Origin: Microtetraspora fusca
GTDB lineage: Bacteria; Actinomycetota; Actinomycetes; Streptosporangiales; Streptosporangiaceae
DNA: 37,375 nt
NCBI RefSeq assembly: GCF_001570365.1
Contig: NZ_BBYK01000087.1
Coordinates: 1-37,375, forward strand
Direction of reading: 5' to 3'
Shown: in pieces, positions 1 to 7,546 of the stretch
Layout: every line of letters starts with the position of its first letter
Numbering within the stretch: the stretch's first letter is position 1
Notes under the pieces: generated by a model
The model's input: only the letters and a program-made list of their open reading frames with translations
Database searches by the model: none
Told to the model about the DNA's origin: nothing
Position numbers and translations under genes: made by a program

Positions 1-9
1 AAGGGCCCG

Positions 10-825
10 TCACCCGCCTTCCCCGAGGTCTCCTACCGCCGCTGATGGCCCCTGCCCGCCGGCAGTGACCACGCCGCCCTCGTAGGCGGCGATGACGAGC
101 TGCGCCCGGTCGTGCGCGGCGAGCTTGGCCAGCAGGCTGCGGATATGGGTCTTGACCGTCACCGGCCCGATGCCGAGCCGCTCGGCGATCTGCGGGTTGG
201 TCAGCCCTCGAGCCACCAACAAGAGCACCTCCCGCTCCCGGCCGGACAACTGGGTCGGCCCCGCCGCCAGCCGGGCCGAGATTCCGGTGGGCTCCCGCCG
301 GGCGAACTCCCCGATCAGCCGCGTGGTGACCGACGGGGCCAGCAGCGCTTGCCCCTCCCCCACAATGCGCAGCGCCTCCAGCAGGTCGCCCGGCCGGGTG
401 TCCTTCAGCAGGAATCCGCCGGCCCCGGCCCGCAACGCCCCGTAGACGTACTCGTCGAGATCGAACGTGGTCAGCATCACCAGCCGCGTCTCGGCGGTCA
501 CCGGGTCGGCCCGGATCAGCTCGGTGGCCTTGATCCCGTCGAGGCCGGGCATGCGGACGTCCATGAGCACCAGGTCGGGCCGGAGGCCGCGGGCCAGCTC
601 CACCGCCCGCTCCCCCGTCCCGGCCTCGCCGACGGCCTTCAGGTCGGGGGCGGTGTCGATCAGCCCGCGCAGCGCGTGCAGCGCGACCGCCAAGGGCACG
701 AACGCCTCCTCCCACCCGGCGAACGGCGCGAACACCGCCGCCACCAGAACCAGCGCGCAGACCAGCACCCGCCGCGGCCGGGGCAGGCCGGGGGCTCCGG
801 CCGTCAGGCGGCGACCACGGGTCAC
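10..825 (-). CDS. LuxR/NarL-type response regulator with chimeric N-terminus
   Basis: The protein has 271 residues and starts at GTG 825. From about residue 55 it is a NarL/FixJ response regulator. It has the phospho-acceptor Asp89 in LVLMDVRMPG, the switch Thr119/120, the conserved Lys141 in LLKD, and a LuxR helix-turn-helix at about 192-250 (LSGREREVLLLVARGLTNPQIAERL region). The first receiver strand, which normally carries the two metal-binding acidic residues, is absent. In its place residues 1-54 contain a hydrophobic stretch (about 19-48) ending in VPLAVALHALRG, which resembles the membrane region of the histidine kinases that usually precede such regulators. The simplest reading is an in-frame deletion that fused a kinase start to a regulator. 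The fused protein would probably be membrane-tethered and poorly phosphorylated. The family call is secure; whether the gene still works is unknown. Confidence 0.85.
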   Translation of the reverse strand: MTRGRRLTAGAPGLPRPRRVLVCALVLVAAVFAPFAGWEEAFVPLAVALHALRGLIDTAPDLKAVGEAGTGERAVELARGLRPDLVLMDVRMPGLDGIKATELIRADPVTAETRLVMLTTFDLDEYVYGALRAGAGGFLLKDTRPGDLLEALRIVGEGQALLAPSVTTRLIGEFARREPTGISARLAAGPTQLSGREREVLLLVARGLTNPQIAERLGIGPVTVKTHIRSLLAKLAAHDRAQLVIAAYEGGVVTAGGQGPSAAVGDLGEGG

Positions 826-1032
826 CGGGTACGGCGAGGTGCCAGAGCAGCTGTTGAAACTTCGGTATCACCCTCATATCGACTTCGGTTCTTGATTCCC
901 TGCGATCGGCAGGATTTCGACGTCGGTCGCGAGGAGGGCCACCCGGCGAGTGGTTTCATCCCGATTGGGGAGGGGCCGCGGGAGCACCGCTGGAAGGGTC
1001 GAGGGAGAGATTCCTCAACTCGGAAGGCGATC

Positions 1033-2541
1033 ATGTTGATCCTCCGATCACCCAGGTCTTTGGTGCTGCCGATGGTGGCCGCGCTGGGACTCCTGCCGGC
1101 CACCGCCGCCATCGCAGACACGACAGCCGGTACGGCCGCCGCGGCGCCCGCGATCTCCTGGGGGGCGTGCACCGGACTGCCCGTGCCCACCACGGGCCTG
1201 GACTGCGGCAAGCTGACCGCGCCACTCGACTACGACAACCCGAGCGCCGGGACCATCGACGTCGCGATGATCAGAGCGAAGGCCACCGGCACCCGGATCG
1301 GCTCACTCGTGATGAACTTCGGCGGCGACGGCCGCGGCGTCATCAACCTGGCGGCGAACCACCAGAAGTACGCGGACCTGCGTAAACAGTACGACCTGGT
1401 CAGCTTCGACGCGCGCGGCGCGGGCGCTACCTCCCCGGTGACCTGCGGCCCTGGCGCCTCGATCGACCGCCTGTTCGCCGTCAACCCGGGCGTCAGGAAC
1501 CCCGCCGACCGCAAGGCGTTCCTGCAGGCGACCGCCGACTTCGTCCACGCCTGCGAGAAGGAGTCGGGCAGGATCCTGCCGCATGCGGGCATGGGTGACA
1601 CGGCCAGGGACATGGACCGGCTGCGCACGGCGCTGGGCGAGAACAAGCTCAACTACTACGGGGTGTCCCTCGGCAGCGTCCTCGGCGGCGTTTACGCCAC
1701 CCTGCATCCCCAGCGGGTCGGCCGGATGGTGCTGGACGCCGGGCTCAACCCCCGGCAGTCGGTGCTCGAGGTGCAAACGCAGCTCACCCGCACCTTCCAG
1801 CTCTTCTACGAGAGGTTCCTGGCCGGGTGCGTCAAGAAGGGCTGTGACCTGGGCAAGGACACCAAGGAGGCCGACAGCGCCGTCGAGGGGCTGGTCGAGC
1901 GGCTCAAGCGCACGCCGCTCGAGGTCGGCGACCGCCGGCTCGGCGCCAGCCTGGCGATCGCCACCCTGCATGCGGCGAGCGGCGGCGACGCGTACTGGCA
2001 GGAGCTGGAAACCAGGCTCGCCAAGGCGATCAAGGGCGACGGTGGTCCCCTGCTGGAGCTCGCCGACTCGATGACCGGTCGCCAAGGCGACACCTACAGC
2101 CCCTTCGGGATCTTCGGCTCGGCCCCGTACGGCAGCGCGGTCTACTGCCGTGACCGCGAACGGCCCGCCGTACGGGACCTGCCCAGGATCGAGGCCGAGC
2201 TGACCCGCATCTCCCCGATCTTCGGTCAGCTCAGCCCGACGACCGCCTTCATGCTCTCCACCTGCGCGCAATGGCCGGTGCCCGTCGACCCCGAAGGCCG
2301 CACGGTCAGGCACACCGGCCCGGCCCCGATCGTGGTGATCAGCTCGAAGCAGGACACGGCCGCACCGACCAAGGAGGCCGCGAGCCTGAGCAGGCAGCTC
2401 ACCAACGGCGTGCTGGTCACCTACGGAGGCGACCTGCACGGCGCCTACCCGGCCGGCGGTTCCTGCGTCACCCGTGTCGTCGAGGACTACATGGTGAACG
2501 GCAAGGTCCCTGCCAGGGGAACCTCCTGCCCCGCCACCTGA
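1033..2541 (+). CDS. Secreted alpha/beta-hydrolase, tripeptidyl-aminopeptidase-like
   Basis: The protein has 502 residues and belongs to the Streptomyces SlpD/SlpE and tripeptidyl aminopeptidase family (peptidase family S33), which removes short peptides from protein N-termini outside the cell. Residues 1-28 form a signal peptide. The nucleophile is Ser212 in GVSLGS, the probable catalytic Asp is 441 (SSKQD) and the His is 469 (DLHG). The segment that forms the oxyanion hole reads NFGGDGRG (95-102) instead of the common NPGGPG. The ATG at 1033 was chosen because a purine-rich stretch (GGAAG) lies just upstream and the signal peptide begins there; the open frame extends much further upstream but without protein-like sequence. 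It stands alone, divergent from the response regulator. The exact substrate is unknown. Confidence 0.85.
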   Translation: MLILRSPRSLVLPMVAALGLLPATAAIADTTAGTAAAAPAISWGACTGLPVPTTGLDCGKLTAPLDYDNPSAGTIDVAMIRAKATGTRIGSLVMNFGGDGRGVINLAANHQKYADLRKQYDLVSFDARGAGATSPVTCGPGASIDRLFAVNPGVRNPADRKAFLQATADFVHACEKESGRILPHAGMGDTARDMDRLRTALGENKLNYYGVSLGSVLGGVYATLHPQRVGRMVLDAGLNPRQSVLEVQTQLTRTFQLFYERFLAGCVKKGCDLGKDTKEADSAVEGLVERLKRTPLEVGDRRLGASLAIATLHAASGGDAYWQELETRLAKAIKGDGGPLLELADSMTGRQGDTYSPFGIFGSAPYGSAVYCRDRERPAVRDLPRIEAELTRISPIFGQLSPTTAFMLSTCAQWPVPVDPEGRTVRHTGPAPIVVISSKQDTAAPTKEAASLSRQLTNGVLVTYGGDLHGAYPAGGSCVTRVVEDYMVNGKVPARGTSCPAT

Positions 2542-2561
2542 TGGCAGTGCCATGACACGTT

Positions 2562-2588
2562 TCGTACCGGCACCCCTTCACGGTACGA
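2562..2588. terminator. Hairpin after the secreted hydrolase gene
   Basis: TCGTACCG (2562-2569) and CGGTACGA (2581-2588) form an 8-bp perfect inverted repeat with an 11-nt loop, 20 bases after the hydrolase stop codon. No T-run follows, so it could be a weak terminator, an mRNA-end stabiliser or a protein-binding site. Confidence 0.35.
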
Positions 2589-2646
2589 CGCGGCACCGAC
2601 AACGGCCCAGGGGTCAGGGGTTCCGCTGTCGCCGCCGAAGGCGACC

Positions 2647-2766
2647 TCAGGTGTTGGCCCGCAAGAGCCAGACCCAGACCTCTTCGTCGTACACGCCGCA
2701 GATCAGCGTGAACTCTCTCGTCACGACCTGGTAGCGCTGATTCACACAGAGGACCTTGGTCGGCAC
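2647..2766 (-). pseudogene. Short coding remnant or 39-residue small gene
   Basis: On the minus strand a GTG at 2766 opens a 39-codon frame ending at TGA 2647-2649. It reads like real protein: rich in Trp, Tyr and Val, with VLCVNQRYQVV, EFTLICGVYDEEV and WVWLLRANT. Nearly every codon ends in G or C, as in the neighbouring genes. In-frame sequence stops at TAG immediately upstream, so this is either a small gene or the 3' end of a larger gene whose front was lost. I do not recognise the family. This fragment is the only coding-like content in the 320-bp gap between the hydrolase and dedA-like genes. Confidence 0.35.
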
Positions 2767-2861
2767 GGGTGGAGCGGGCCCCTAAGGGTGATCTCGGAGA
2801 TTCCCCTGGGCCTGGCTCGCGGCCGTTGCCGCCACACGAGCGGACCTGGGAGCCTGGCGGC

Positions 2862-3413
2862 ATGGAAAGCGCGCTTCATCTCTACGCGCTCCTCCTTCTC
2901 GTCACCGTTCCCCCGATGATCCCGAACTCCGCTCTGCTGGCAGGCGCGGGCGCGCTCGCCGCCGCGGGAAGCCTCAATCTCCCGCTGCTGGCGACGATCA
3001 TCCTGGCCGGGACGGTCCTAGGCGATCTGGCCGTCTACGGTGTGGGCAGGAAGTGGAGCGGACGTGCCACCACATGGCTGTCGCGCAGCCCGAGGCGCCG
3101 CTCGACGCTGGCGTGGACGACGAACCGCATCCAGCGGTACGGCGTGCCGTCCGTGATCGGCGTCCGCTTCGTCCCAGGAGGAAGGGGGATGGGCGCGATC
3201 ACCGCAGGGATCGTCGACCTGCCGTTCCGCAGGTTCCTGCTCGCCGCCTGCCTCTCCGAGGTCATCTTCGTCGCGTGCACCATCGGGCTCGGCTACCTCG
3301 GCGGACGGCTCGTCCCGGGCGGCGGGCCCACGGCCCTGCTGATCGGACCGGCGGTGTCGCTCCTGGTCGCCGGGGTCACCCTGGTCGTCCAGCGGTGCCG
3401 CCGCCCGGCCTGA
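2862..3413 (+). CDS. DedA/VTT-family membrane protein
   Basis: The protein has 183 residues and is almost entirely hydrophobic with four to five likely membrane segments. It has the family's loop motif: a phenylalanine-proline-glycine-arginine stretch RFVPGGRGMG (about 102-111) followed by a second helix pair. DedA/VTT proteins act in the cytoplasmic membrane and some move undecaprenyl phosphate or other lipids across it. The ATG at 2862 has GGGAG about nine bases upstream. The gene is short for the family (usually about 200 residues) but appears intact. It converges on the PLP enzyme gene with only 36 bases between the stops. The specific substrate cannot be inferred. Confidence 0.8.
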   Translation: MESALHLYALLLLVTVPPMIPNSALLAGAGALAAAGSLNLPLLATIILAGTVLGDLAVYGVGRKWSGRATTWLSRSPRRRSTLAWTTNRIQRYGVPSVIGVRFVPGGRGMGAITAGIVDLPFRRFLLAACLSEVIFVACTIGLGYLGGRLVPGGGPTALLIGPAVSLLVAGVTLVVQRCRRPA

Positions 3414-3449
3414 CCAGCTCGCTCTTGGCAGTCGGCGCGCAGCCTGGCG

Positions 3450-4619
3450 TCAAGCTCGGTCTGGCAAGCCGCCCCAATCGCCGGAGTCCAGACTGTGCGG
3501 GTTGGCTGCGGTGCCTTCGGTACTCAGCAGCACGATGGTTGTGGTGTGCCCGACGGCCAGAGCGGCGCGGCGGCCGGCGCCGCCGCCGGTCAGCGCGGCA
3601 CGGACGCCGGCCAGCGTGGCCGCGCCGCAGGGGCCGGACGATACGCCGAGGGCGGCAAGGTCGCGGGCCGCGCCGGCGCTGTCGGCGTCGGTGACGGCGA
3701 CAGCGGCGTCCAGCCCGTCGCGCAGGTACGGCCAGGCCAAGCTGGAGAGGGCTCCGCAGTTCAGCCCGGCCATGATCGTGGTGCCGGTCGCCACAGTCAC
3801 CGGCTCCTGCCGGGTGAGGCTGGCCAGGGCACAGGCCGCACTGTCGGGCTCCACCGCCAGCAGAGCCGTGGCGGGAACCACTGCCTGGCTGCGGTAGTGG
3901 GTGACAGCGGCCTGGGCGAGCGAGCCCACACCTACGGGAACGGAGACCAGACCGGGTGATCCGACGCCCGCGGCGTACAGCTGTGTGTCGACTTCGATGA
4001 ACAGCGTGGAGTAACCCTCGACGATCCAGCCGGGGATCTGTTCGTAGCCAGGCCAGGCGGTGTCCTGGATGAGTAGGGAGCCGGGCTCACGGGAGGCGTC
4101 GGCCGCCTGGCGGACCGCGTCGTCGTAGGTCCCGGCGACAGAGGTGACCTCCGCGCCCTCGGCGGTGATGGCGGCCACGGCCGCCGGGTGCACGCCCTCG
4201 GGGACCAGGACATGGGCGCGGTGTCCGAGCAGGCGGGCCATGCGGGCCACGGCGCGGCCGTGGTTGCCGTCGGTAGCGGTGACGAGCCGCACCGGCCCGT
4301 CACTCGGCCGCCGAGACAACGCCCGGTGGATCGCCCACGACGCACCCAGGGCCTTGAAGGCGGGCAGCCCGAGACGGGAGGACTCGTCCTTGACGAACAC
4401 CCGGCCGACGCCGAGCTCTTCGGCCAGGGCGGGAAGCTCGATCAGCGGGGTGGGCGCGTAGTCCGGAAGTCTGGTGTGGAATTCCCACACCTCGTCCGGG
4501 GCGGGCATGCAGCTCCAGGCCCGGGCCGCGGGTCGCGCGAACCACGTGGGCCTCGGCGGGACGGTGGAAGTGGTGGCAGAAGAGCTCGGATTCACGCCAG
4601 CACAGTGCCGCCCACCCAT
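3450..4619 (-). CDS. PLP-dependent diaminopropionate ammonia-lyase-like enzyme
   Basis: The protein has 389 residues and the fold-type II (tryptophan synthase beta) layout. The PLP lysine is Lys89 in LGLPAFKALGAS. A TDGNHGRAVA segment binds the cofactor phosphate/substrate carboxylate, and glycine-rich loops follow (PVGVGSLAQA; SSGPCGAAT). The overall pattern matches diaminopropionate ammonia-lyase (YgeX type), which converts 2,3-diaminopropionate to pyruvate and ammonia; threonine dehydratase-like activity is an alternative. The ATG at 4619 was chosen over a TTG at 4649 that lies inside the control region; neither has a convincing ribosome-binding site. The gene is divergent from a LysR regulator, which probably controls it in response to an amino acid. 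Confidence 0.75.
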   Translation of the reverse strand: MGGRHCAGVNPSSSATTSTVPPRPTWFARPAARAWSCMPAPDEVWEFHTRLPDYAPTPLIELPALAEELGVGRVFVKDESSRLGLPAFKALGASWAIHRALSRRPSDGPVRLVTATDGNHGRAVARMARLLGHRAHVLVPEGVHPAAVAAITAEGAEVTSVAGTYDDAVRQAADASREPGSLLIQDTAWPGYEQIPGWIVEGYSTLFIEVDTQLYAAGVGSPGLVSVPVGVGSLAQAAVTHYRSQAVVPATALLAVEPDSAACALASLTRQEPVTVATGTTIMAGLNCGALSSLAWPYLRDGLDAAVAVTDADSAGAARDLAALGVSSGPCGAATLAGVRAALTGGGAGRRAALAVGHTTTIVLLSTEGTAANPHSLDSGDWGGLPDRA

Positions 4620-4620
4620 A

Positions 4621-4677
4621 TCGTTGGTCCAGCGAATGTTTTCGAGCAATATTCATTAGAAAAACCAACGAATGTTT
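4621..4677. promoter_or_regulatory. Shared LysR control region between divergent genes
   Basis: TCGTTGGT (4621-4628) and ACCAACGA (4664-4671) are a perfect 8-bp inverted repeat 35 bases apart. In addition, CGAATGTTT occurs twice (4633-4641 and 4669-4677). The stretch is AT-rich against a very GC-rich background. It occupies the whole gap between the two divergent start codons, as expected for a LysR recognition plus activation site pair. The second copy of the repeat runs into the first codons of the LysR gene. Confidence 0.6.
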
Positions 4678-5601
4678 GATCTGCACCGGCTTCGCCTCCT
4701 GCGCGAGCTCAAGCACCGCGGAACGCTCGCCGCGGTCGCCGCCGCTCTCTCCTACAGCCCCTCTTCGGTCTCCCAGCAGCTTTCGTTGCTGGAGGTGGAG
4801 GTCGGCGTTCCCCTCCTCGAGCGCGTGGGCAGGCGGGTGCGCTTGACGCCGCAGGCCGAGATCCTCGTCACCCACACCGAAGCCATACTGGAACGACTCG
4901 AACAGGCCGAAGCCGACGTCGCCAACTCCATGATCGACCTCACCGGCACCCTGCGCGTCGCCTCTTTCCAGACCGCGGCGCTGGCCCTGGTCCCAGACGC
5001 ACTGACGTTCATCCGCGACACCCATCCCCACCTGCGCGTCCATGTCACCCAGATGGAGCCGAAAGAGGCGCTGCCGGCCCTGCTCGCCCACGATTTCGAT
5101 CTGGTCATCGCCGAGGAGTACCCGGGCCACCCCAATCCGCGGCACCCAGAGCTGGAGCGGGAGGACCTGTGCGACGATCCCCTGCGCCTGGCCCAGCCGA
5201 AAGGTGTCGATGTGGCCGAGCCGCAGGAGGCGCTGCGCGCGCTGGCCGATCACCCATGGGTCATGGAGCCCGAAGATACGGTCGCCCGCCATTGGGCGAT
5301 GACCCTGTGCCGCGACGCGGGTTTCGAACCCGATGTGCGCTTCGAATCCACGGACCTGCTTTTTCACCTGCGGCTGGTGGAACAAGGGCACGCCGCCGCG
5401 CTGCTCCCGGACCTCGTATGGCGAGGTCTCCGGCCCAGCGTCGCTCTGCGGTCACTTCCTCCCGGCCGGCAAGCACGCCGGCTGTTCACCGCCGTACGCA
5501 GGGGTGGCACCCGGCACCTCGCCGTCCGGGCATGTCGGCAGGCGCTCCTGGAGGCGGTCACCCGCCGCGGCGACTTCACCGACTCATCTTCGCGGGCTTG
5601 A
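4672..5601 (+). CDS. LysR-family transcriptional regulator
   Basis: The protein has 309 residues. The N-terminal winged helix-turn-helix spans about 1-62 (FDLHRLRLLRELKHRGTLAA, then LSYSPSSVSQQLSLLE). A LysR substrate-binding domain of two alpha/beta lobes covers about 90-295. The ATG at 4672 fits the usual LysR N-terminus exactly, yet no purine-rich ribosome-binding site precedes it, so the message may be leaderless or poorly translated. The start codon lies inside the repeat-containing control region, which suggests autoregulation. By position it most likely controls the divergent ammonia-lyase-like gene; its effector is presumably the amino-acid substrate, which is inference. Confidence 0.85.
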   Translation: MFDLHRLRLLRELKHRGTLAAVAAALSYSPSSVSQQLSLLEVEVGVPLLERVGRRVRLTPQAEILVTHTEAILERLEQAEADVANSMIDLTGTLRVASFQTAALALVPDALTFIRDTHPHLRVHVTQMEPKEALPALLAHDFDLVIAEEYPGHPNPRHPELEREDLCDDPLRLAQPKGVDVAEPQEALRALADHPWVMEPEDTVARHWAMTLCRDAGFEPDVRFESTDLLFHLRLVEQGHAAALLPDLVWRGLRPSVALRSLPPGRQARRLFTAVRRGGTRHLAVRACRQALLEAVTRRGDFTDSSSRA

Positions 5602-5857
5602 GTGCCACCGGGATCGGCGGGAAGGTCTACAACGCCCCGCTGCGCACGCTCGCGCTCAGCCCGCCGCCGCACTTCAGCCGCTCCGCGACTGCCGAAGGCA
5701 TGCCAGGGCGACACCGACGTCACCGCCAGGCCGTGCTCAACGCGCTCGCCGGAACCCTGCACGTGGGCATCCCCTACCCGCCCCCCGGACGGCAACGTCA
5801 TGCCGGTCCAGGAGACCACACCGGCCCGGCAACCGGTTTCCCATCAGGAGAAGCCCA
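5602..5857. other. Gap with no convincing gene
   Basis: Between the LysR stop and the transporter promoter I find no frame with protein-like sequence and a plausible start. One plus-strand frame holds RQAVLNALAGTLH, faintly like the tail of some transposases, but without support on either side. Confidence 0.4.
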
Positions 5858-5867
5858 CTTAAGGTCA

Positions 5868-5892
5868 AACATAAAGTTCATTGACTTTTAAG
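5868..5892. promoter_or_regulatory. Probable GntR operator, degenerate copy
   Basis: AACATAAAG, eight bases, then CTTTTAAG resembles the perfect palindrome at 12439-12466 (AACATCAAAG, eight bases, CTTTGATGTT), with the same core AAAG-8-CTTT. It overlaps the -35 box of the transporter promoter, the position expected of a repressor site. An alternative reading pairs 5858-5868 with 5881-5892 (CTTAA..TCAA with TTGA..TTAAG). Confidence 0.5.
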
Positions 5893-5916
5893 CGGCTGCC
5901 TGGCTAGGGTCGCGCC
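5881..5916 (+). promoter_or_regulatory. Leaderless promoter of the first transporter operon
   Basis: TTGACT (5881-5886) and TAGGGT (5905-5910) are separated by 18 bases. The ATG of the binding-protein gene begins six bases after the -10 box, so transcription should start at or within a base of the A of the start codon. No ribosome-binding site is present. Confidence 0.65.
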
Positions 5917-7542
5917 ATGCTGAGGAAGATGCTCATCGTGGCCGCAGTCGCCACGGTCGCCGGGACGACCGCCTGTGGGGCGTCGTCAACGGCGTCCGGT
6001 GGTCAGACACTGCGCGTCGGGATCACCGACAGCCCGATCGACTCGCTGAACCCGTTCGTCGCACAGTACGTGCTGCCGCTCTCGGTGATGCGCAACGTCT
6101 ACCCCTACCTCGTCGGCTACAAGGGCGAGCATGTGGGCCCGGACTTCGCGAGCTCGTGGGAGACCTCGAAGGACGGGACGACGATGACCTTCCACCTTCA
6201 CCCGGGTGCCAAGTGGAGCGACGGGCAGCCGCTCACCTCGGCGGACGCCGTATGGACGATCCAGACGACGCTGAAGTTCGCCAAGTCGTCCACCGCCGGC
6301 CTGGCGTTCCTGCTCAACGGCGTGACGTCGGCGAGCGCGCCCGACGACCACACGCTGGTGATCAAGCTGGCGGCGCCGCTGAGCACCGCCATCGCCCAGT
6401 TCGCGATGCTGCCCATCCTTCCCCAGCACGTCTATGCGTCCGCCGCGGCCGGTGACGGCTCCGGGCTGCGGCGCTTCGCGAACAGCGCACCCGTGGTGTC
6501 CGGCGGTCCGTTCGCCCTCTCCGAATACCGCAAGGACGAGTTCCTCCTGCTGAAGCGCAACGCGAACTACTACGGGCAGCGGCCGAAGGTCGACGCCGTC
6601 GGTATCCGCCTCTACAGTTCGGGCGACGCTATGGTCTCCGCGCTGCGCAACAACGAGATCGACCAGGCCAAGGTCGTCCCGGCGACCGTCGTGGACAAGC
6701 TCAAAGGCGACGGCAAACTGCGCGTGAGCAAGGTGCCGAGCGCCGACGTCTTCGTGCTCGGGTTCAACTCCAACAGTGCCAAGCCGGAGCACCGCGAACT
6801 GCTCGACCCGCGTGTGCGCAAGGCGATCGCGTCGGCGATCAACCGGCCGCAGCTCACCGCCACCGCGACCGTGGGCACCGGGACCGTCATCGACACCCTG
6901 CTGCCCCCGAGTATCGGCGGCGGCTGGACCGCGACCGGCGTCAAGCTGCCGGCCTTCGATGCCGACGGGGCCAACCGTCAGCTCGACGCGCTCGGCTTCA
7001 AGCGCGGCGCCGACGGCGTGCGGATCGCCAGCGGACACCCGATGAGCTACAAGGTGCGCTTCGTCGCGGGTGAGAGGGAGCGCCAGTTCGAGAGCATCAG
7101 GAACGACCTCGGCCGCATCGGTGTCAAGCTCGAGGCCGCTCCGTCGGATGCCAGCTCGTTCGTCTCCGCCGTCCACGGGCCGAACGACAAGTACCTCGAC
7201 ACCGATCTCTTCCTCAACAACTGGATGTCCCTCTACGACCCGACGCTGCAGCTCAGCGTCCTCAGCTGCGGCCAGCTCGGCAACCTCAACGACGCGGGCT
7301 ACTGCAACAAGACCTACGACGGTCTGCTCCAGCGGCAGGCCACCGAACTCGACCCCGCGAAGCGCAAGGCGATCGTGGACCAGATGCAGCAGATCCTCAA
7401 CGACGACCTGCCGTGGATCCCGCTCTACGCGAGGGCGATCCTCGACGCGCACGCCTCCACGTGGGACGGCTTCGTGACCAGCCCGTACACGACCGACTTC
7501 CTCTCGACCAACGCGTTCGCCGGCGTGCAGCGCTCCGGCTGA
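5917..7542 (+). CDS. Family 5 peptide-binding lipoprotein of an ABC transporter
   Basis: The protein has 541 residues, the usual length for OppA/DppA-type binding proteins (SBP_bac_5). It captures peptides or similar solutes outside the membrane and delivers them to the permeases encoded next. Residues 1-20 form a lipoprotein signal whose lipobox (GTTAC) places the lipidated Cys at 20. Typical family segments follow, such as the early DSLNPF and the WSDGQPLTSADAVW stretch near 100. It is the first gene of a five-gene cassette. The start follows a TTGACT-18-TAGGGT promoter with virtually no leader. Confidence 0.92.
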   Translation: MLRKMLIVAAVATVAGTTACGASSTASGGQTLRVGITDSPIDSLNPFVAQYVLPLSVMRNVYPYLVGYKGEHVGPDFASSWETSKDGTTMTFHLHPGAKWSDGQPLTSADAVWTIQTTLKFAKSSTAGLAFLLNGVTSASAPDDHTLVIKLAAPLSTAIAQFAMLPILPQHVYASAAAGDGSGLRRFANSAPVVSGGPFALSEYRKDEFLLLKRNANYYGQRPKVDAVGIRLYSSGDAMVSALRNNEIDQAKVVPATVVDKLKGDGKLRVSKVPSADVFVLGFNSNSAKPEHRELLDPRVRKAIASAINRPQLTATATVGTGTVIDTLLPPSIGGGWTATGVKLPAFDADGANRQLDALGFKRGADGVRIASGHPMSYKVRFVAGERERQFESIRNDLGRIGVKLEAAPSDASSFVSAVHGPNDKYLDTDLFLNNWMSLYDPTLQLSVLSCGQLGNLNDAGYCNKTYDGLLQRQATELDPAKRKAIVDQMQQILNDDLPWIPLYARAILDAHASTWDGFVTSPYTTDFLSTNAFAGVQRSG

Positions 7543-7546
7543 GTCG

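Noticed and set aside
112-1032. Long open frame extending the first secreted hydrolase upstream by about 300 residues
   Set aside because: The added sequence is Gln/Arg/Pro/Gly-rich shadow of the opposite-strand regulator and has no domain; the signal peptide starts at 1033.
5700-5800. RQAVLNALAGTLH resembling a transposase tail
   Set aside because: Too short, no matching flanks and no terminal repeats; left as an unannotated gap.
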